Shown here piece by piece: positions 7,400-14,385 of a DNA stretch of 14,385 nucleotides (the first letter of the stretch is position 1; each line of letters starts with the position of its first letter). Where the stretch lies: positions 1 to 14,385 of the forward strand of contig JAJXUC010000093.1 in assembly GCA_021783435.1 (NCBI GenBank), written 5' to 3'. The notes under the pieces were generated by a model. The model did no database searches. It saw only the letters and a program-made list of their open reading frames with translations, and had not been told where the DNA came from. The stretch is from Pseudomonadota bacterium (lineage in GTDB: Bacteria > Pseudomonadota > Gammaproteobacteria > Burkholderiales > Burkholderiaceae). The position numbers and the translations under genes are program-made.

Positions 7400-7407
7400 A
7401 TTGAATA
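7400..7407 (+). repeat. Right copy of 8-base direct repeat ATTGAATA
   Basis: This copy overlaps the proposed TTG start of aroK (7401) and matches 6872-6879 exactly. See the left copy for its possible meaning. Confidence 0.35.
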
Positions 7408-7988
7408 CATCAAGCTTGCCCAGCATTTTTCTCATCGGCCTCATGGGCGCCGGCAAGACCACGGTGGGCCGTGTGCTGGCGCAAAGGGTGGGGCTGCGGT
7501 TTCTTGACAGCGACCACGAAATCGAACGGCGGGAAGGCTGCACGATCGCGACGCTTTTCGCGCGCGAAGGCGAGCAAGGGTTCAGAGAGATCGAAGCGCG
7601 GGTGATCGAGGATCTGACCGAGCGGGACGGCATCGTGCTGGCCACCGGAGGCGGGGCCGTGTTGCGCGAGTCGAACCGGAAGGCCCTGCATGGCCGGGGC
7701 GTCGTGGTGTACCTGCGCGCGAGCCCGGACGAGCTTGCGCACCGCACGCGCAATGACCGCAGCCGCCCGCTGCTGCAGACAGCAGATCCGCGCACCAGGC
7801 TGCGGGAACTGTTTCGCCAGCGTGATCCCCTCTACCGGGAAACGGCGCATTTCACGATCGATACCGGCCGTCCCTCGGCTGCGATGCTGACCCATCTCGT
7901 TCTCACGCAGTTGGAACTCGCCGGAGTGGTGGATCCGTCTCGCGCCCCGGTGCAGCCCGGTTCACGCGAGCGGCCCGGGCGTGATTGA
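7401..7988 (+). CDS. aroK: Shikimate kinase
   Basis: This cytoplasmic enzyme phosphorylates the 3-hydroxyl of shikimate with ATP in aromatic amino acid synthesis. The 195-residue product carries the Walker A motif GLMGAGKTT (13-21), the Mg- and shikimate-binding DSD (36-38), FREIE with Arg62, the GGG shikimate-binding motif (83-85) and an Arg-rich lid, [11 protein letters not shown] (115-125). The tail after about 175 is Pro- and Arg-rich and longer than usual. No ATG precedes the Walker motif. The frame opens after a stop at 7380-7382, so TTG 7401 is the best start, with TTG 7416 (giving LPSIFLIG) as an alternative; neither has a good ribosome-binding site. Translation may be coupled to the upstream lipoprotein gene, which ends eight bases earlier. 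aroK next to aroB and downstream of pilQ is a conserved arrangement. Confidence 0.94.
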   Translation: MNTSSLPSIFLIGLMGAGKTTVGRVLAQRVGLRFLDSDHEIERREGCTIATLFAREGEQGFREIEARVIEDLTERDGIVLATGGGAVLRESNRKALHGRGVVVYLRASPDELAHRTRNDRSRPLLQTADPRTRLRELFRQRDPLYRETAHFTIDTGRPSAAMLTHLVLTQLELAGVVDPSRAPVQPGSRERPGRD

Positions 7989-8058
7989 CGCGCCATGAGG
8001 CCGCTCGGGGCACGCTGAACCGCTGGCCAGGCCGGAGCTGGGGTTGCCGCGCTCTTTC

Positions 8059-8064
8059 TACAAT
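8059..8064 (+). promoter_or_regulatory. Candidate -10 box for aroB
   Basis: TACAAT matches five of six bases of the sigma-70 -10 consensus. It lies 36 bases before the aroB ATG, in the 111-base gap after aroK. There is no good -35 hexamer at the normal distance (AGCTGG at 17 bases); TTGCCG at 8044-8049 is too close. It may give aroB and dgt transcription independent of the pil operon. Confidence 0.35.
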
Positions 8065-8099
8065 GGACGGGTTCCTCCACGAGCCCGCAGCACACCGCC

Positions 8100-9251
8100 A
8101 TGACCACCGTTCGCGTCGAACTCGACCAGCGTGCCTACGACATTCGCATTGGCGCGGGCCTGCTGGGGCGCGATACCTTCGCCGACGTCGCGCAGCCCAA
8201 GGCCCGAGCGCTCATCGTCACCAATACCACCGTGGCGCCGTTGTATGCACAGGCTCTGCAGCAGGCCCTGGAGCCGCATTTTGCCGAGGTGCTGCAGTGC
8301 GTGCTGCCCGATGGCGAACAGTACAAGGATTGGCCGACGCTGAATCGGATTTTCGACGCCCTGCTCGAGCGCCAATGCGACCGCAAGACGACCTTGTTCG
8401 CGCTTGGCGGCGGCGTGATCGGTGACATGACGGGGTTCGCGGCAGCCTGCTACATGCGCGGCGTGCCCTTCGTGCAGGTGCCCACCACCTTGCTGGCGCA
8501 AGTGGATTCATCCGTCGGCGGCAAGACCGCGATCAACCACCCGCTCGGCAAGAACATGATCGGCGCGTTCTACCAGCCGCGGCTGGTGGTGGCCGACGTC
8601 GAGACCCTGCGGACCCTGCCGCCGCGCGAAGTATCCGCGGGGCTGGCCGAGATCATCAAGCACGGCGCGATCGCCGATGCCGAATTCTTCGGCTGGCTCG
8701 AAACCCATATGGAGCGCCTGCGCGCCCTGGAACACGATGCCGTGGTGCACGCCGTGCGCCGCAGCTGCGAGATCAAGGCGGCCGTCGTGGCGCAGGACGA
8801 AACCGAAAGCGGACTGCGCGCGATACTGAATTTCGGCCACACCTTCGGTCACGCGATCGAGGCCGGCATGGGCTATGGGCAATGGCTGCATGGCGAGGCC
8901 GTGGGCGCAGGCATGGTGATCGCGGCCGGCGTCTCGGAGCGCCTGGGCTTGCTGGACCCCGCTTCTGCCGTGCGTTTGCAGGAACTCGTGCGTCGCGCGG
9001 GTTTGCCGGTCGAGGCGCCGGCGCTGCCTTTGCAGCGCTATCTCGATCTCATGCAGGTGGACAAGAAGAACGATGCCGGCAACGTGCGTTTCGTCCTTTT
9101 GCAGGGCCTGGGCGGTGCCGTGCTGCGCGCGGCGCCGCAGGACCTGGTGACTTCCAGCCTGTTGGCGCACGGTGCCATTCGAGATGCGTCGCCCGCCATG
9201 TCCGGGCCCGGCTCGCCCGCAAGCCGCACCGCAGGCAGCCTTGCCGCCTGA
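8100..9251 (+). CDS. aroB: 3-dehydroquinate synthase
   Basis: This cytoplasmic, NAD- and metal-dependent enzyme converts DAHP to 3-dehydroquinate, the second step of the shikimate pathway. The 383-residue product has the NAD-binding [14 protein letters not shown] (from 103), the substrate-binding [12 protein letters not shown] (135-146) and [12 protein letters not shown] (146-157), and metal ligands that by alignment to the family are Glu184 (in LAEIIKHG), His247 (in NFGHTFGH) and His264 (in LHGEAVG). The family is usually about 360 residues; the last 20 or so ([17 protein letters not shown]) are a low-complexity extension. The ATG at 8100 gives the expected N-terminus, although no clear ribosome-binding site is present. 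It follows aroK by 111 bases. Confidence 0.96.
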   Translation: MTTVRVELDQRAYDIRIGAGLLGRDTFADVAQPKARALIVTNTTVAPLYAQALQQALEPHFAEVLQCVLPDGEQYKDWPTLNRIFDALLERQCDRKTTLFALGGGVIGDMTGFAAACYMRGVPFVQVPTTLLAQVDSSVGGKTAINHPLGKNMIGAFYQPRLVVADVETLRTLPPREVSAGLAEIIKHGAIADAEFFGWLETHMERLRALEHDAVVHAVRRSCEIKAAVVAQDETESGLRAILNFGHTFGHAIEAGMGYGQWLHGEAVGAGMVIAAGVSERLGLLDPASAVRLQELVRRAGLPVEAPALPLQRYLDLMQVDKKNDAGNVRFVLLQGLGGAVLRAAPQDLVTSSLLAHGAIRDASPAMSGPGSPASRTAGSLAA

Positions 9252-9285
9252 ACCGAGCCACCTCGGGCCCGACCAGCACGCACCG

Positions 9286-10452
9286 ATGCCGAGCATGCGA
9301 GGCACGCCCAGCCACGAATCATGGCTGGCTCCCTACGCCTGCAGCGCCAGCACGTCGGGCGGGCGGCGCCAGGCCGAGCCGCCGCCGCGAGACCGCACGG
9401 AATACCAGCGGGATCGCGACCGCATCATTCATTGCAGCGCCTTTCGCCGCCTCGAATACAAGACCCAGGTCTTTCTCAACCACGAAGGCGATCTTTTCCG
9501 CACTCGCCTGACCCACACCCTCGAGGTGGCGCAAATCGCCAGGTCGATCGCCAGGGCGCTGCGCCTGAACGAGGACCTGACCGAGGCCATCGCCCTGGCG
9601 CATGACCTCGGCCATACCCCTTTCGGCCACGCCGGGCAGGATGCGCTCGGCGCCTGCATGCGCGGCGCGGACCCGCATGGCGGCGGCTTCGAGCACAACC
9701 TGCAGTCGTTGCGGGTGGTCGATCGGCTCGAGGAGCGCTACGCCGCGTTCGACGGCCTCAATCTGTGCTTCGAAACCCGCGAGGGCATTCTGAAGCACTG
9801 CTCGCGGCGCAACGCGGAGCGCCTGGGCGACGTCGGCGCGCGCTTCCTCCGTGGCGGTCAACCCAGCCTGGAGGCGCAGGTGGCGAACCTGGCCGACGAA
9901 ATCGCCTACAACAACCACGACATCGACGACGGCCTGCGTTCGGGACTGCTGCATCTGGAACAGTTGGAAGACATCGATTTCTTCGGCGGCCACTTGGACG
10001 CCGTACGCGCGGCCTACCCCGGGCTGGGGCAAAAGCGGCTGGTGTCCGAAACCATTCGCCGCATGATTTCCACGCTGATCGCCGATTTGATCGCGCAAAC
10101 CCAGGCGCGCATCGACGAGGCGCAAGTGTGCAGCCCGGCTGAGGTGCGCGCCAGCCCGCCGCTCGTGGCGTTCAGCGCGCCCGTGCGCGAGCAACTCACG
10201 CGTCTGCAGCAGTTCCTGCGCCAGGCGCTTTATCGCCATCCCCAGGTGTTGCACTCCACCACCAAGGCGGCGCGGGTTCTGCGCGAGCTATTCACGGCCT
10301 ATGTCGACGAGCCGCGCCTGTTGCCGGCCGACCACCAGCGCGACCGCCAAGGCGGACAGCTGCGGGGCATCGCCGATTACATTGCCGGCATGACCGACCG
10401 TTACGCCATCAAGGAATACCGCAGACTGTTTTCCGTGCACGACTGGTCGTAG
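9286..10452 (+). CDS. dgt: Deoxyguanosinetriphosphate triphosphohydrolase-like protein
   Basis: This HD-domain enzyme hydrolyses dNTPs to deoxynucleosides and triphosphate, affecting the nucleotide pool. The product is 388 residues from this start. The family N-terminus [20 protein letters not shown] (39-58) is followed by the HD metal ligands: His77 in [12 protein letters not shown], His106-Asp107 in [13 protein letters not shown] and Asp204 in [15 protein letters not shown]. The frame is open back to an ATG at 9172 inside aroB, but that part is Pro-rich, unlike the family, and would overlap aroB by 80 bases. ATG 9286 or 9295, 34-43 bases after the aroB stop, is more likely; neither has a good ribosome-binding site. 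Linkage of aroK, aroB and dgt is common in Burkholderiales. Substrate preference among dNTPs cannot be read from sequence. Confidence 0.92.
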   Translation: MPSMRGTPSHESWLAPYACSASTSGGRRQAEPPPRDRTEYQRDRDRIIHCSAFRRLEYKTQVFLNHEGDLFRTRLTHTLEVAQIARSIARALRLNEDLTEAIALAHDLGHTPFGHAGQDALGACMRGADPHGGGFEHNLQSLRVVDRLEERYAAFDGLNLCFETREGILKHCSRRNAERLGDVGARFLRGGQPSLEAQVANLADEIAYNNHDIDDGLRSGLLHLEQLEDIDFFGGHLDAVRAAYPGLGQKRLVSETIRRMISTLIADLIAQTQARIDEAQVCSPAEVRASPPLVAFSAPVREQLTRLQQFLRQALYRHPQVLHSTTKAARVLRELFTAYVDEPRLLPADHQRDRQGGQLRGIADYIAGMTDRYAIKEYRRLFSVHDWS

Positions 10453-10562
10453 GGGAGCGCGCGGGGCCGGAAAGACATGTTGCGTGCCGGCTACAACGCC
10501 TGCGCGATGCGTGTCAAGTCGCTCCTCTCGAATACCCCAGGCAAACAATGCCCATACACCAA

Positions 10563-10574
10563 GTGCCTATGCAT
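10563..10574. promoter_or_regulatory. Weaker second MarR operator-like site
   Basis: GTGCCTATGCAT matches nine of twelve positions of the symmetric form TTGCCTAGGCAA of the stronger site just downstream, with centres 15 bases apart. It may be a second, weaker binding site for the same regulator or a chance match. Confidence 0.35.
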
Positions 10575-10576
10575 TG

Positions 10577-10590
10577 ATTGTCTAGGCAAT
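10577..10590. promoter_or_regulatory. Palindromic operator, probably for the adjacent MarR repressor
   Basis: ATTGTCTAGGCAAT is a 14-base inverted repeat with one mismatched pair (ATTGtCTAGgCAAT). It ends 11 bases before the marR start, overlapping the region where ribosomes and polymerase would load. MarR dimers commonly bind palindromes of about this size near their own promoters. Autoregulation of the efflux operon is inferred from position and symmetry, not shown. Confidence 0.6.
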
Positions 10591-10601
10591 AAGATGGCGG
10601 C

Positions 10602-11165
10602 ATGAACAGTCCGACATCACCCCAGGCGCCCGCATCCGCCCCCGAGGCGCAGACCCGCTTTTATGACGGATCGAGTTACAGCAAGGAGAACTCGGTCGGA
10701 TTCGCGATGAAGCGCTGCCTGTCTCTGCTGGTGCGCAATCTGGAGGCCCGCATGCAGGCGCTGGATTTGACGGGCATGCAGTGGCAGCCGCTGCTCCAGG
10801 TGCTGTATGGCTGCGATACCGTGGCCGCATGCGCCCGGGAGTCGCACACCGATGCCGGCGCCATGACCCGCATGCTGGACCGTCTCGAAGCCAAAGGACT
10901 CCTGGCGCGCGAACGCAGCACGGTGGACCGCCGCGTCGTCAACCTCGCGCTGACCCCCAGGGGCCACGAGGTGGCCAAGCAGATTCCCGATGTGCTGGCC
11001 GACATTCTCAACCAGCATCTCCAGGGCTTTACGCCGCAGGAATTTCGCACCCTGCTCGGCCTGCTGCAGCGTTTTGCCGACAACGGCGAGGCATTGGCCG
11101 CGGCCAACAGCGCGCATCCGGGCGCGGAGCCACCCGCGCCGGTCAGCGGGGACGCAGAGTCCTGA
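10602..11165 (+). CDS. MarR-family transcriptional regulator
   Basis: This 187-residue protein has a disordered Pro/Ala-rich N-terminus (1-18), a helical dimerisation region and a winged helix-turn-helix (about 55-120). The recognition helix is near 82-97 (HTDAGAMTRMLDRLEAKG) and the wing near 103-118 contains Asp109-Arg110-Arg111 (STVDRRVVNLALT), typical of MarR. The C-terminal helix pair (about 125-168) completes the dimer interface, followed by a low-complexity tail. It lies 16 bases before the outer-membrane factor gene and is the first gene of the efflux operon, like EmrR/MprA-type repressors that respond to small phenolic or hydrophobic ligands. The ligand cannot be told from sequence. 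The ATG at 10602 follows the palindromic operator and a GGCGGC stretch. Confidence 0.93.
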   Translation: MNSPTSPQAPASAPEAQTRFYDGSSYSKENSVGFAMKRCLSLLVRNLEARMQALDLTGMQWQPLLQVLYGCDTVAACARESHTDAGAMTRMLDRLEAKGLLARERSTVDRRVVNLALTPRGHEVAKQIPDVLADILNQHLQGFTPQEFRTLLGLLQRFADNGEALAAANSAHPGAEPPAPVSGDAES

Positions 11166-11181
11166 AACATCGCCATCCACC

Positions 11182-12720
11182 ATGACCACAACCCTGACCA
11201 AGAACTTGACTGCCGCTGCCTGCGTGCGGCCCGCGCGTCGTCTCCAGGGGCGCCGCTACGCGCTGCTGCTGGCGAGCCTGCTGCTCGCCGGGTGCGCCAG
11301 CCAGGGGGCCGTGCAGCCCACGGCGCAAGCTGTGCAGCCGGCCCGGCTGGGCCTGGCCGGCGGGCCGGCCGAGTTCCCGCGCGACAACTGGTGGACCCAG
11401 TTCGACGACCCGCAACTGAACCGTCTCATCGCCCAGGCGCTGGCCGACAATCCGTCGCTGCAGGAAGCCCAGGCGAGGCTGCGGCAGGCGCAGGCGGCAG
11501 TGGGCGTGGCGCAAAGCAGCCTCGAGCCCAAGCTGGGCGCGGCGGTGAACTCCACGCGCCAGCGCTTCAGCGAAAACGACATCTATCCCCCGCCGCTGGG
11601 TGGTGGCATCTACACCGAGAACCAGGCCCTGCTGCAGGGCAGCTACGAGCTGGATTTCTTCGGCCTTCACCGTGCCCAGCTGCAGGCCTCCATCGGCCAG
11701 GCGCGGGCTTCGCAGGCCCAGGCCCAGGCCGCGCGGGTGCTGCTCGCGGCCAACGTCGCCAGCGGCTACTTCAACCTCGCCAAGCTGGATGCCCAGCGCG
11801 CCGTGCTGGAGCGCACGCTGGCGCAGCGCCGGCATATCGAGAAACTGGTGGGGGACCGCGTGCGCGCCGGGCTGGAAACCAGTCTGCAGCAACGCCAGGC
11901 CCAAGCCGAAATTCCCCAGATCCAGCTGCAGATCGAACAGAACGCGCAGGCCCAGGCCGAAGCTCGCCACGCGCTGGCGGCGCTGCTGGGCCAGGGGCCG
12001 CAGGTGACGGCTTCGCTGTCCCCGAGCTTGCGCGCGCTACCGATGCCCGCATTGCCCACGGACATTCCGGCCGCGCTCATCGGCCGCCGCGCCGACGTGG
12101 TGGCCGCGCGCTGGCAGGCGCAATCGGCCCTGGCCGGCGTGAAGGCGGCGCGCGCTGCGTTTTACCCCAATATCAGCCTGACGGCCTTCGCCGGTTATAC
12201 CGCGCTCGGCTTCAGCCAGTTCCTGGCCGCCGGAAGCCGCGCTTACGGTGTCGGGCCGGCGCTGACCCTGCCGATTTTCGAGGGCGGCAAGCTGCGCGCC
12301 AACCTGCGCGGGCAGGTGGCTGGGGCGGACGCAGCGATCGACCTCTACAACGCCACCCTGGTGAATGCGGTGCGCGAAGTGGCCGACGCGCTGAGCAGCA
12401 GACGCTCGCTGCAGAAGCAACTGGCGCAGCAGCACGAGGCCTTGACCCTGGCCGAGGATGCCTACGCATTGGCGCAACAGCGCTATCGCGCAGGATTGAG
12501 CAACGATCTCAGCGTGCTGAGCACCGAGAACGCCGTGCTGCAACTCAGGCAGGCCGGCGTGAACCTCAAGGCCCAGGCGCTGCTTGACGATGTGGCCCTG
12601 ATCCGCGCCCTGGGCGGCGGCTACGCGGCGCCCCAGCTTCCCGCACTTCCGGGTGACGGCGCGGCGGCGACGGCGGCCACGGCGAGCGGTGGCGCGACAC
12701 GGCCTTCATCCATGCGCTGA
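11182..12720 (+). CDS. Outer-membrane efflux lipoprotein, NodT family (TolC-like)
   Basis: This is the outer-membrane channel of a tripartite efflux system. The 512-residue product has a lipoprotein signal peptide with lipobox L35-A36-G37-C38, then the two tandem OEP repeats of the RND-type outer-membrane factor family. Family features include FPRDNWWTQFDDPQLNRLIAQAL after the lipid anchor, YELDFFG, PALIGRRADVVAARWQ and FYPNISLTAFAGY, as well as LPIFEGGKLRANL and QQRYRAGLSNDLSVL in the second repeat. The C-terminal 30 residues are an Ala/Gly/Thr-rich tail. The frame extends upstream into marR, but the ATG at 11182, 16 bases after the marR stop, gives a proper signal peptide; its ribosome-binding site is weak. 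It lies 35 bases before the adaptor gene, so all three pump components are probably co-transcribed. Confidence 0.94.
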   Translation: MTTTLTKNLTAAACVRPARRLQGRRYALLLASLLLAGCASQGAVQPTAQAVQPARLGLAGGPAEFPRDNWWTQFDDPQLNRLIAQALADNPSLQEAQARLRQAQAAVGVAQSSLEPKLGAAVNSTRQRFSENDIYPPPLGGGIYTENQALLQGSYELDFFGLHRAQLQASIGQARASQAQAQAARVLLAANVASGYFNLAKLDAQRAVLERTLAQRRHIEKLVGDRVRAGLETSLQQRQAQAEIPQIQLQIEQNAQAQAEARHALAALLGQGPQVTASLSPSLRALPMPALPTDIPAALIGRRADVVAARWQAQSALAGVKAARAAFYPNISLTAFAGYTALGFSQFLAAGSRAYGVGPALTLPIFEGGKLRANLRGQVAGADAAIDLYNATLVNAVREVADALSSRRSLQKQLAQQHEALTLAEDAYALAQQRYRAGLSNDLSVLSTENAVLQLRQAGVNLKAQALLDDVALIRALGGGYAAPQLPALPGDGAAATAATASGGATRPSSMR

Positions 12721-12755
12721 CATCGCACCCAAGACAACACCATTCCGGAACATCC

Positions 12756-14039
12756 ATGAGCGCCAATCCGCAAAACCAAGCCCAGAACCCAACGCCGATG
12801 CCCGGCAACGGCAACGGGAAAGCCGCCAAACGCCGCCGCGCCATGCTCAGCGCGATCACCGTGTTCGTCATCGCCGGTGTCGCCTACGGCGGCTACCACT
12901 ACTGGCTGTCGCTGCACGAAGTGAGTTCCGACGATGCCTATGTCGGCGGCAATCTGGTCCAGATCACGCCGCAGGTCGGCGGTACCGTGACCGCCATCGA
13001 TGCCGACGACACGCAAATGGTGCAGGCCGGGCAGGCCCTGGTTCAACTCGACGGCGCCGACACCCGCGTGGCGCTGCAGCAGGCCGAGGCCCAGCTCGCC
13101 CAGGCCGTGCGCGCCGTGCGCGTGACCTATGCGCAGACCTCGGCCCTGCAAGCGCAGGTCGCGGTCAGGCGCACCGACGTGGCTACCGCCCAGGCCAGCT
13201 TGGCCAAAGCCGAGGACGCCTTGCGCCGCCGCCAGGAGTTGGCCGGCACCGGCGCCGTGGGGGCGGAGGAACTGCGCCAGGCGCAGATCGCCGTCCAGGC
13301 CGCCAAGAGCGCCTTGCTGACCGCGCAAGCCGGAGTGCGCGCGGCGCAGGCCGAGGTGGCCGCCAGCGAAGCGCAGACGGCAGGCATCGTGCTGGCGGGC
13401 AACCCCGCTGTGCGCTTGGCCGCGGCCCATGTGCGCGAGGCCTACCTGGCCTATGAGCGCACGACCATTCCGGCGCCCGTGACCGGGGTGGTGGCGCGGC
13501 GCACGGTGCAGCTCGGCCAGCGCGTGGCCCCCGGCATGCCGCTGATGAGCGTGGTGCCGCTGAACGATGTCTGGGTCGACGCCAACTTCAAGGAAACCCA
13601 GCTGCGCGAACTGCGCATCGGTCAGCCCGCCAGCGTGGTGGCCGACATCTACGGCAGCAAGGTGACGTACGCCGGCAAGGTGGTCGGTATCTCGGCCGGC
13701 AGTGGCGCGGCATTCGCCCTGCTGCCGGCGCAGAACGCGACCGGCAACTGGATCAAGGTGGTGCAGCGCGTGCCGGTGCGCATCGCCCTCGATGCGGCGC
13801 AGGTCGCCAAGTACCCGCTGCGCGTGGGGCTGTCCACCGAGGTGACAGTCAACATCACCGATCACAAGGGCCCGCTGGTGGTGGACGAGCCGCCGCGCCA
13901 GCCTGCCGCGAAGACCGATGTGTACGCCGCCAACTGGGCCAAGGCCGATGCGTTGGTGGATCACATCATCGCGGCCAATACCGGCGGCATGCCGCGCGGC
14001 CAGATCGGTTTACCCGGCTCGTCTGCGCGGCACGACTGA
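12756..14039 (+). CDS. emrA: EmrA-type periplasmic adaptor (HlyD/membrane fusion protein family)
   Basis: This adaptor links an inner-membrane MFS pump to the outer-membrane factor. The 427-residue product has a basic cytoplasmic tail, one transmembrane helix (about 29-50), and the motif SSDDAYVGGNLVQITPQVGGTV (57-78) that starts the split lipoyl domain in EmrA proteins. A long alpha-helical hairpin rich in Ala and Gln spans about 105-215. The second lipoyl half (ERTTIPAPVTGVVARRTVQLG) and the beta-barrel segment (VVPLNDVWVDANFKETQL) follow, and the typical VTVNITDHKG closes the family region. The last 55 or so residues form an extension of unknown role. It is flanked by the outer-membrane factor and the EmrB-type gene, in keeping with an EmrAB-like multidrug pump. 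Confidence 0.94.
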   Translation: MSANPQNQAQNPTPMPGNGNGKAAKRRRAMLSAITVFVIAGVAYGGYHYWLSLHEVSSDDAYVGGNLVQITPQVGGTVTAIDADDTQMVQAGQALVQLDGADTRVALQQAEAQLAQAVRAVRVTYAQTSALQAQVAVRRTDVATAQASLAKAEDALRRRQELAGTGAVGAEELRQAQIAVQAAKSALLTAQAGVRAAQAEVAASEAQTAGIVLAGNPAVRLAAAHVREAYLAYERTTIPAPVTGVVARRTVQLGQRVAPGMPLMSVVPLNDVWVDANFKETQLRELRIGQPASVVADIYGSKVTYAGKVVGISAGSGAAFALLPAQNATGNWIKVVQRVPVRIALDAAQVAKYPLRVGLSTEVTVNITDHKGPLVVDEPPRQPAAKTDVYAANWAKADALVDHIIAANTGGMPRGQIGLPGSSARHD

Positions 14040-14052
14040 GGCCCGCCGCACC

Positions 14053-14385
14053 ATGGCTGACATCACCACCCTCGAGGAGGCTGCGGCAGGCGCGACGCCC
14101 GAACCCGCTGCCGTCCCGAAGCAGGCCGCGCATCTCACGCCGCTGACCGGCGGCGCCCTGGTGCTGGGCACGATCGCGCTCAGCCTGGCCACGTTCATGA
14201 ACGTGCTCGACACGTCGATCGCCAACGTGTCGATTCCGGCCATTGCCGGCGACCTTGGGGTGAGTTCCTCGCAGGGCACCTGGGTCATCACCTCCTTCGG
14301 CGTGGCCAACGCGATTGCCGTGCCGCTCACCGGTTTTCTCACCCAGCGTTTCGGCGCGGTGAAGGTATTCCTCAGCAGCATCCTG
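14053..14385 (+). CDS. emrB: EmrB-type MFS drug:H+ antiporter, DHA2 family, N-terminal part (cut by the window edge)
   Basis: This is the inner-membrane transporter of the efflux system. Only 111 residues are visible before the right edge. They show an acidic/Pro-rich cytoplasmic N-terminus (1-28), transmembrane helix 1 (about 33-53) with the DHA2 motif LDTSIANVSIPAIAGDLGV (52-70), helix 2 (about 74-96, with TWVITSFGVANAIAVPLTGF) and the loop FLTQRFGAVKVF leading to helix 3. The ATG at 14053 follows the adaptor stop by 13 bases and gives the expected N-terminus. Full-length family members have about 500 residues and 14 helices; the rest lies outside the window. Confidence 0.93.
   Translation, partial: MADITTLEEAAAGATPEPAAVPKQAAHLTPLTGGALVLGTIALSLATFMNVLDTSIANVSIPAIAGDLGVSSSQGTWVITSFGVANAIAVPLTGFLTQRFGAVKVFLSSIL

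Noticed and set aside
10466..10491. Possible terminator hairpin after dgt (GCCGG ... CCGGC)
   Set aside because: Only five base pairs with a 16-base loop and no following T run; not a credible intrinsic terminator.
10974..11181. Upstream extension of the outer-membrane factor frame into marR
   Set aside because: The extension reads through marR in another frame, and the ATG at 11182 yields a proper lipoprotein signal peptide.
12621..13964. 447-codon minus-strand open frame opposite the EmrA-type gene
   Set aside because: The plus strand carries an unmistakable HlyD/EmrA protein; the antisense product is Gly/His-rich with no motifs.
1..14385. CRISPR arrays, tRNA or rRNA genes, insertion sequences
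   Set aside because: No regularly spaced repeats, no tRNA or rRNA signature and no transposase-like protein were seen.

Overview
The window is high-GC, densely packed bacterial DNA. Gene order and protein character point to a betaproteobacterium of the order Burkholderiales: a bifunctional penicillin-binding protein gene divergent from pilMNOPQ, followed by aroK, aroB and dgt. The genus cannot be fixed by eye; something Thiomonas-like is only a guess. No RNA genes, insertion sequences, CRISPR arrays or prophage genes were seen.

Layout. Positions 1-1232 (minus strand) hold the N-terminal part of a class A penicillin-binding protein (PBP1A), running off the left edge. A 387-base intergenic region separates it from the divergent type IV pilus alignment and secretin operon pilM-pilN-pilO-pilP-pilQ (1620-6807), whose genes overlap or nearly touch. 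A small, lower-GC gene for a secreted Ig-like lipoprotein (6883-7392) lies between pilQ and aroK, where these genes are normally adjacent. Next come aroK (7401-7988), aroB (8100-9251) and a dGTPase-like gene, dgt (9286-10452). After a 149-base gap carrying palindromic operator-like sites, a second unit begins: a MarR-family repressor, a NodT-type outer-membrane factor, an EmrA-type periplasmic adaptor and the start of an EmrB-type (DHA2/MFS) transporter that runs off the right edge.

How it works together. PilM (cytoplasm), PilN and PilO (inner membrane), PilP (periplasmic lipoprotein) and PilQ (outer-membrane secretin) form the envelope-spanning frame through which type IV pili are extended and retracted. 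PBP1A builds the peptidoglycan that this frame must cross. AroK and AroB are shikimate-pathway enzymes and Dgt hydrolyses dNTPs; they follow the pil genes by conserved synteny rather than obvious shared function. The MarR, outer-membrane factor, EmrA and EmrB genes look like a self-contained tripartite multidrug efflux operon, probably repressed by its own first gene product through the palindromes just upstream.

Most of the window is well-known machinery. The parts that stand out are the lipoprotein gene between pilQ and aroK, with its low GC and short flanking direct repeat, and a lower-GC segment inside the pilQ secretin domain. Together they suggest a locally variable or acquired patch in an otherwise conserved pilus locus. 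I do not see convincing evidence of a wholly new system.
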